Shown here piece by piece: positions 63,255 through 64,000 of a stretch of DNA of 64,000 nt. This stretch comes from Paenibacillus ferrarius. GTDB lineage: Bacteria; Bacillota; Bacilli; Paenibacillales; NBRC-103111. The DNA lies in assembly GCF_002027705.1 (NCBI RefSeq), contig NZ_MBTG01000001.1:248001-312000 (forward strand). The letters run 5' to 3'. Each line of letters opens with the position of its first letter. Within the stretch, counting starts at the first letter, position 1. A program made the position numbers and the translations under genes. The notes below the pieces were generated by a model, which was given only the letters and a program-made list of their open reading frames with translations, ran no database searches and was not told where the DNA came from.

Positions 63255-63761
63255 ATGAGCAAAACATTTATTATAGAGGCCGTTATGTTAGCTGTTCATG
63301 GTCAATTAATGCTGCCAGGACAGCCAGTCACTTATATAATCCCATATACAAGCATTCAGGAGCTATATGAGCTTCAGACAGGCAGTGAGCCTATTATGCT
63401 AGAGGAAGAAGACGATGGGTTTGTGAAGGAAATGATTGGTGAGTTGATCGCTTTCTTCGAAGAATCCTTTAATAAGAAAAAGATTGAAAAGGCGCTAACG
63501 ATGCCTTGGCGAAAGAGTCCTCCGCTGCCGATCAATGACAATGTTACTTTAGAAGTTGTATTTGCAATTGATAATGAGGCATATGGCGAGCAATTTGACC
63601 CCATTGAAACAGAATTAATTCTTACGGCGATCAAGGAACAGGCTGCTCTTCTGACTGATCAATTAGAACTGATTGAGAGGCTTATCGAAGCTGGAATCCC
63701 GGTTCAAGCATTTGATGTCGCAGATTTTGAGTTTGCTGTAGAAGATGACCATCAAGTATAG
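63255..63761 (+). CDS. Unrecognised 168-residue acidic protein
   Basis: No signal peptide or membrane helix. Starts MSKTFIIEAVMLAVHGQLML; a Pro-rich beta-like N-terminus (PGQPVTYIIPYTSIQELYEL), acidic middle, and a helical C-terminal half (TELILTAIKEQAALLTDQLE). ATG at 63255 with GAGAGAAGGGAGC upstream. I do not recognise the family. It ends 21 bp before the APH-like gene, so the two probably share a transcript. Confidence 0.78.
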   Translation: MSKTFIIEAVMLAVHGQLMLPGQPVTYIIPYTSIQELYELQTGSEPIMLEEEDDGFVKEMIGELIAFFEESFNKKKIEKALTMPWRKSPPLPINDNVTLEVVFAIDNEAYGEQFDPIETELILTAIKEQAALLTDQLELIERLIEAGIPVQAFDVADFEFAVEDDHQV

Positions 63762-63782
63762 AAGGAGTTGAAAAGTGTTATT

Positions 63783-64000
63783 ATGCGTGTCAAAGATCAA
63801 GAGGAGTTATTAGCCTCGCTGCCAGCAAACTGGTTTCCCGGTCAAAAGTGGACCTTGCGTGTCGGTGAAGGAGGCATGAATAATACAACTCGTTTTGTGG
63901 ATGTGAATGGTACTTCCTATGTCCTCAGGCTGTATGAGACACACCGGGATATGGATAAAATTAAATATGAACATGCGATTCTACTTGCCCTTGCTAAGCA
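63783..64000 (+). CDS. Phosphotransferase (APH-like) family protein, 5' part
   Basis: 72 residues before the window edge. Starts MRVKDQEELLASLPANWFPG; GGMNNTTRFVDVNGTSYVLRLYET resembles the nucleotide-binding beta-hairpin of aminoglycoside/homoserine kinase-like enzymes, where a lysine or arginine follows VLR-type strands. AAGGAGTTG lies 12 nt upstream. The catalytic loop is outside the window, so family membership is moderate and substrate unknown. Confidence 0.65.
   Translation, partial: MRVKDQEELLASLPANWFPGQKWTLRVGEGGMNNTTRFVDVNGTSYVLRLYETHRDMDKIKYEHAILLALAK

Noticed and set aside
1..64000. Mobile elements, CRISPR, rRNA/tRNA, defence systems
   Set aside because: No transposase, integrase, spacer array, rRNA block or cloverleaf-like sequence was recognised by reading; a tRNAscan/ISfinder/DefenseFinder run would be needed to exclude them formally.

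Overview
The window is a single stretch of a spore-forming Firmicutes chromosome. It is almost fully coding, with nearly every gene on the + strand. Gene content and order follow the proS-polC-nusA-infB-pnp-dpa-dap-spoIIIE-ymf-recA-rny-spoVS-miaB-ricA region of Bacillus subtilis. Several deviations point to Paenibacillaceae rather than Bacillus: nrnA sits between rbfA and truB, rimO and yajQ lie between ymfM and pgsA, there are many TTG/GTG starts, and two 2-oxoacid:ferredoxin oxidoreductases are present. This assignment is inference from synteny and protein character; no database search was possible. No rRNA, tRNA, CRISPR array, prophage or insertion sequence was seen.

Layout. 1-5.6 kb: 3' part of proS and complete polC. 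5.7-14.3 kb: the nusA-infB translation/transcription operon (rimP, nusA, rnpM, ylxQ, infB, rbfA, nrnA, truB, ribF), driven by an extended -10 promoter followed by a leader hairpin. 14.3-17.0 kb: rpsO and pnp, each with a structured leader. 17.1-25 kb: a ylxY-type deacetylase homologue, an M16 protease and dut, then dipicolinate synthase (dpaA-dpaB) and asd-dapG-dapA, which feed spore dipicolinate and diaminopimelate/lysine. 25-30.5 kb: rnjB, tepA, ylzJ and spoIIIE. 30.6-38 kb: a SleB-type cortex hydrolase and the ymf group (M16 pair, SDR, DUF3243, lipoprotein, ACT/P-loop protein, RodZ-like). 38-46.8 kb: yajQ, rimO, pgsA, cinA, recA, recX, rny, ymdB. 46.9-53.9 kb: spoVS, a dipeptidase, korA-korB, pduL, miaB, ricA.

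After ricA (about 53.9 kb) the conserved order breaks: the mutS expected from related genomes does not follow. The right end holds an orphan ABC ATPase overlapping a low-molecular-weight phosphatase, a convergent pair (an unknown gene and an orphan membrane histidine kinase), a 58-residue cysteine-rich acidic protein, a second 2-oxoacid:ferredoxin oxidoreductase with fused subunits, an SH3-NlpC/P60 hydrolase, a YkuK-like protein, two unknowns and the start of an APH-like kinase.

Regulatory highlights read directly from sequence: two perfect sigma-G-type promoters (before tepA and sleB), a one-mismatch one (before the DUF3243 gene), a sigma-K-type promoter before dpaA, a LexA box before recA, and many intrinsic terminators that define the transcription units. 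The least explained part is 54-61 kb, especially the small cysteine-rich protein placed just upstream of the fused ferredoxin oxidoreductase. I found no clearly new defence, mobile or RNA system.
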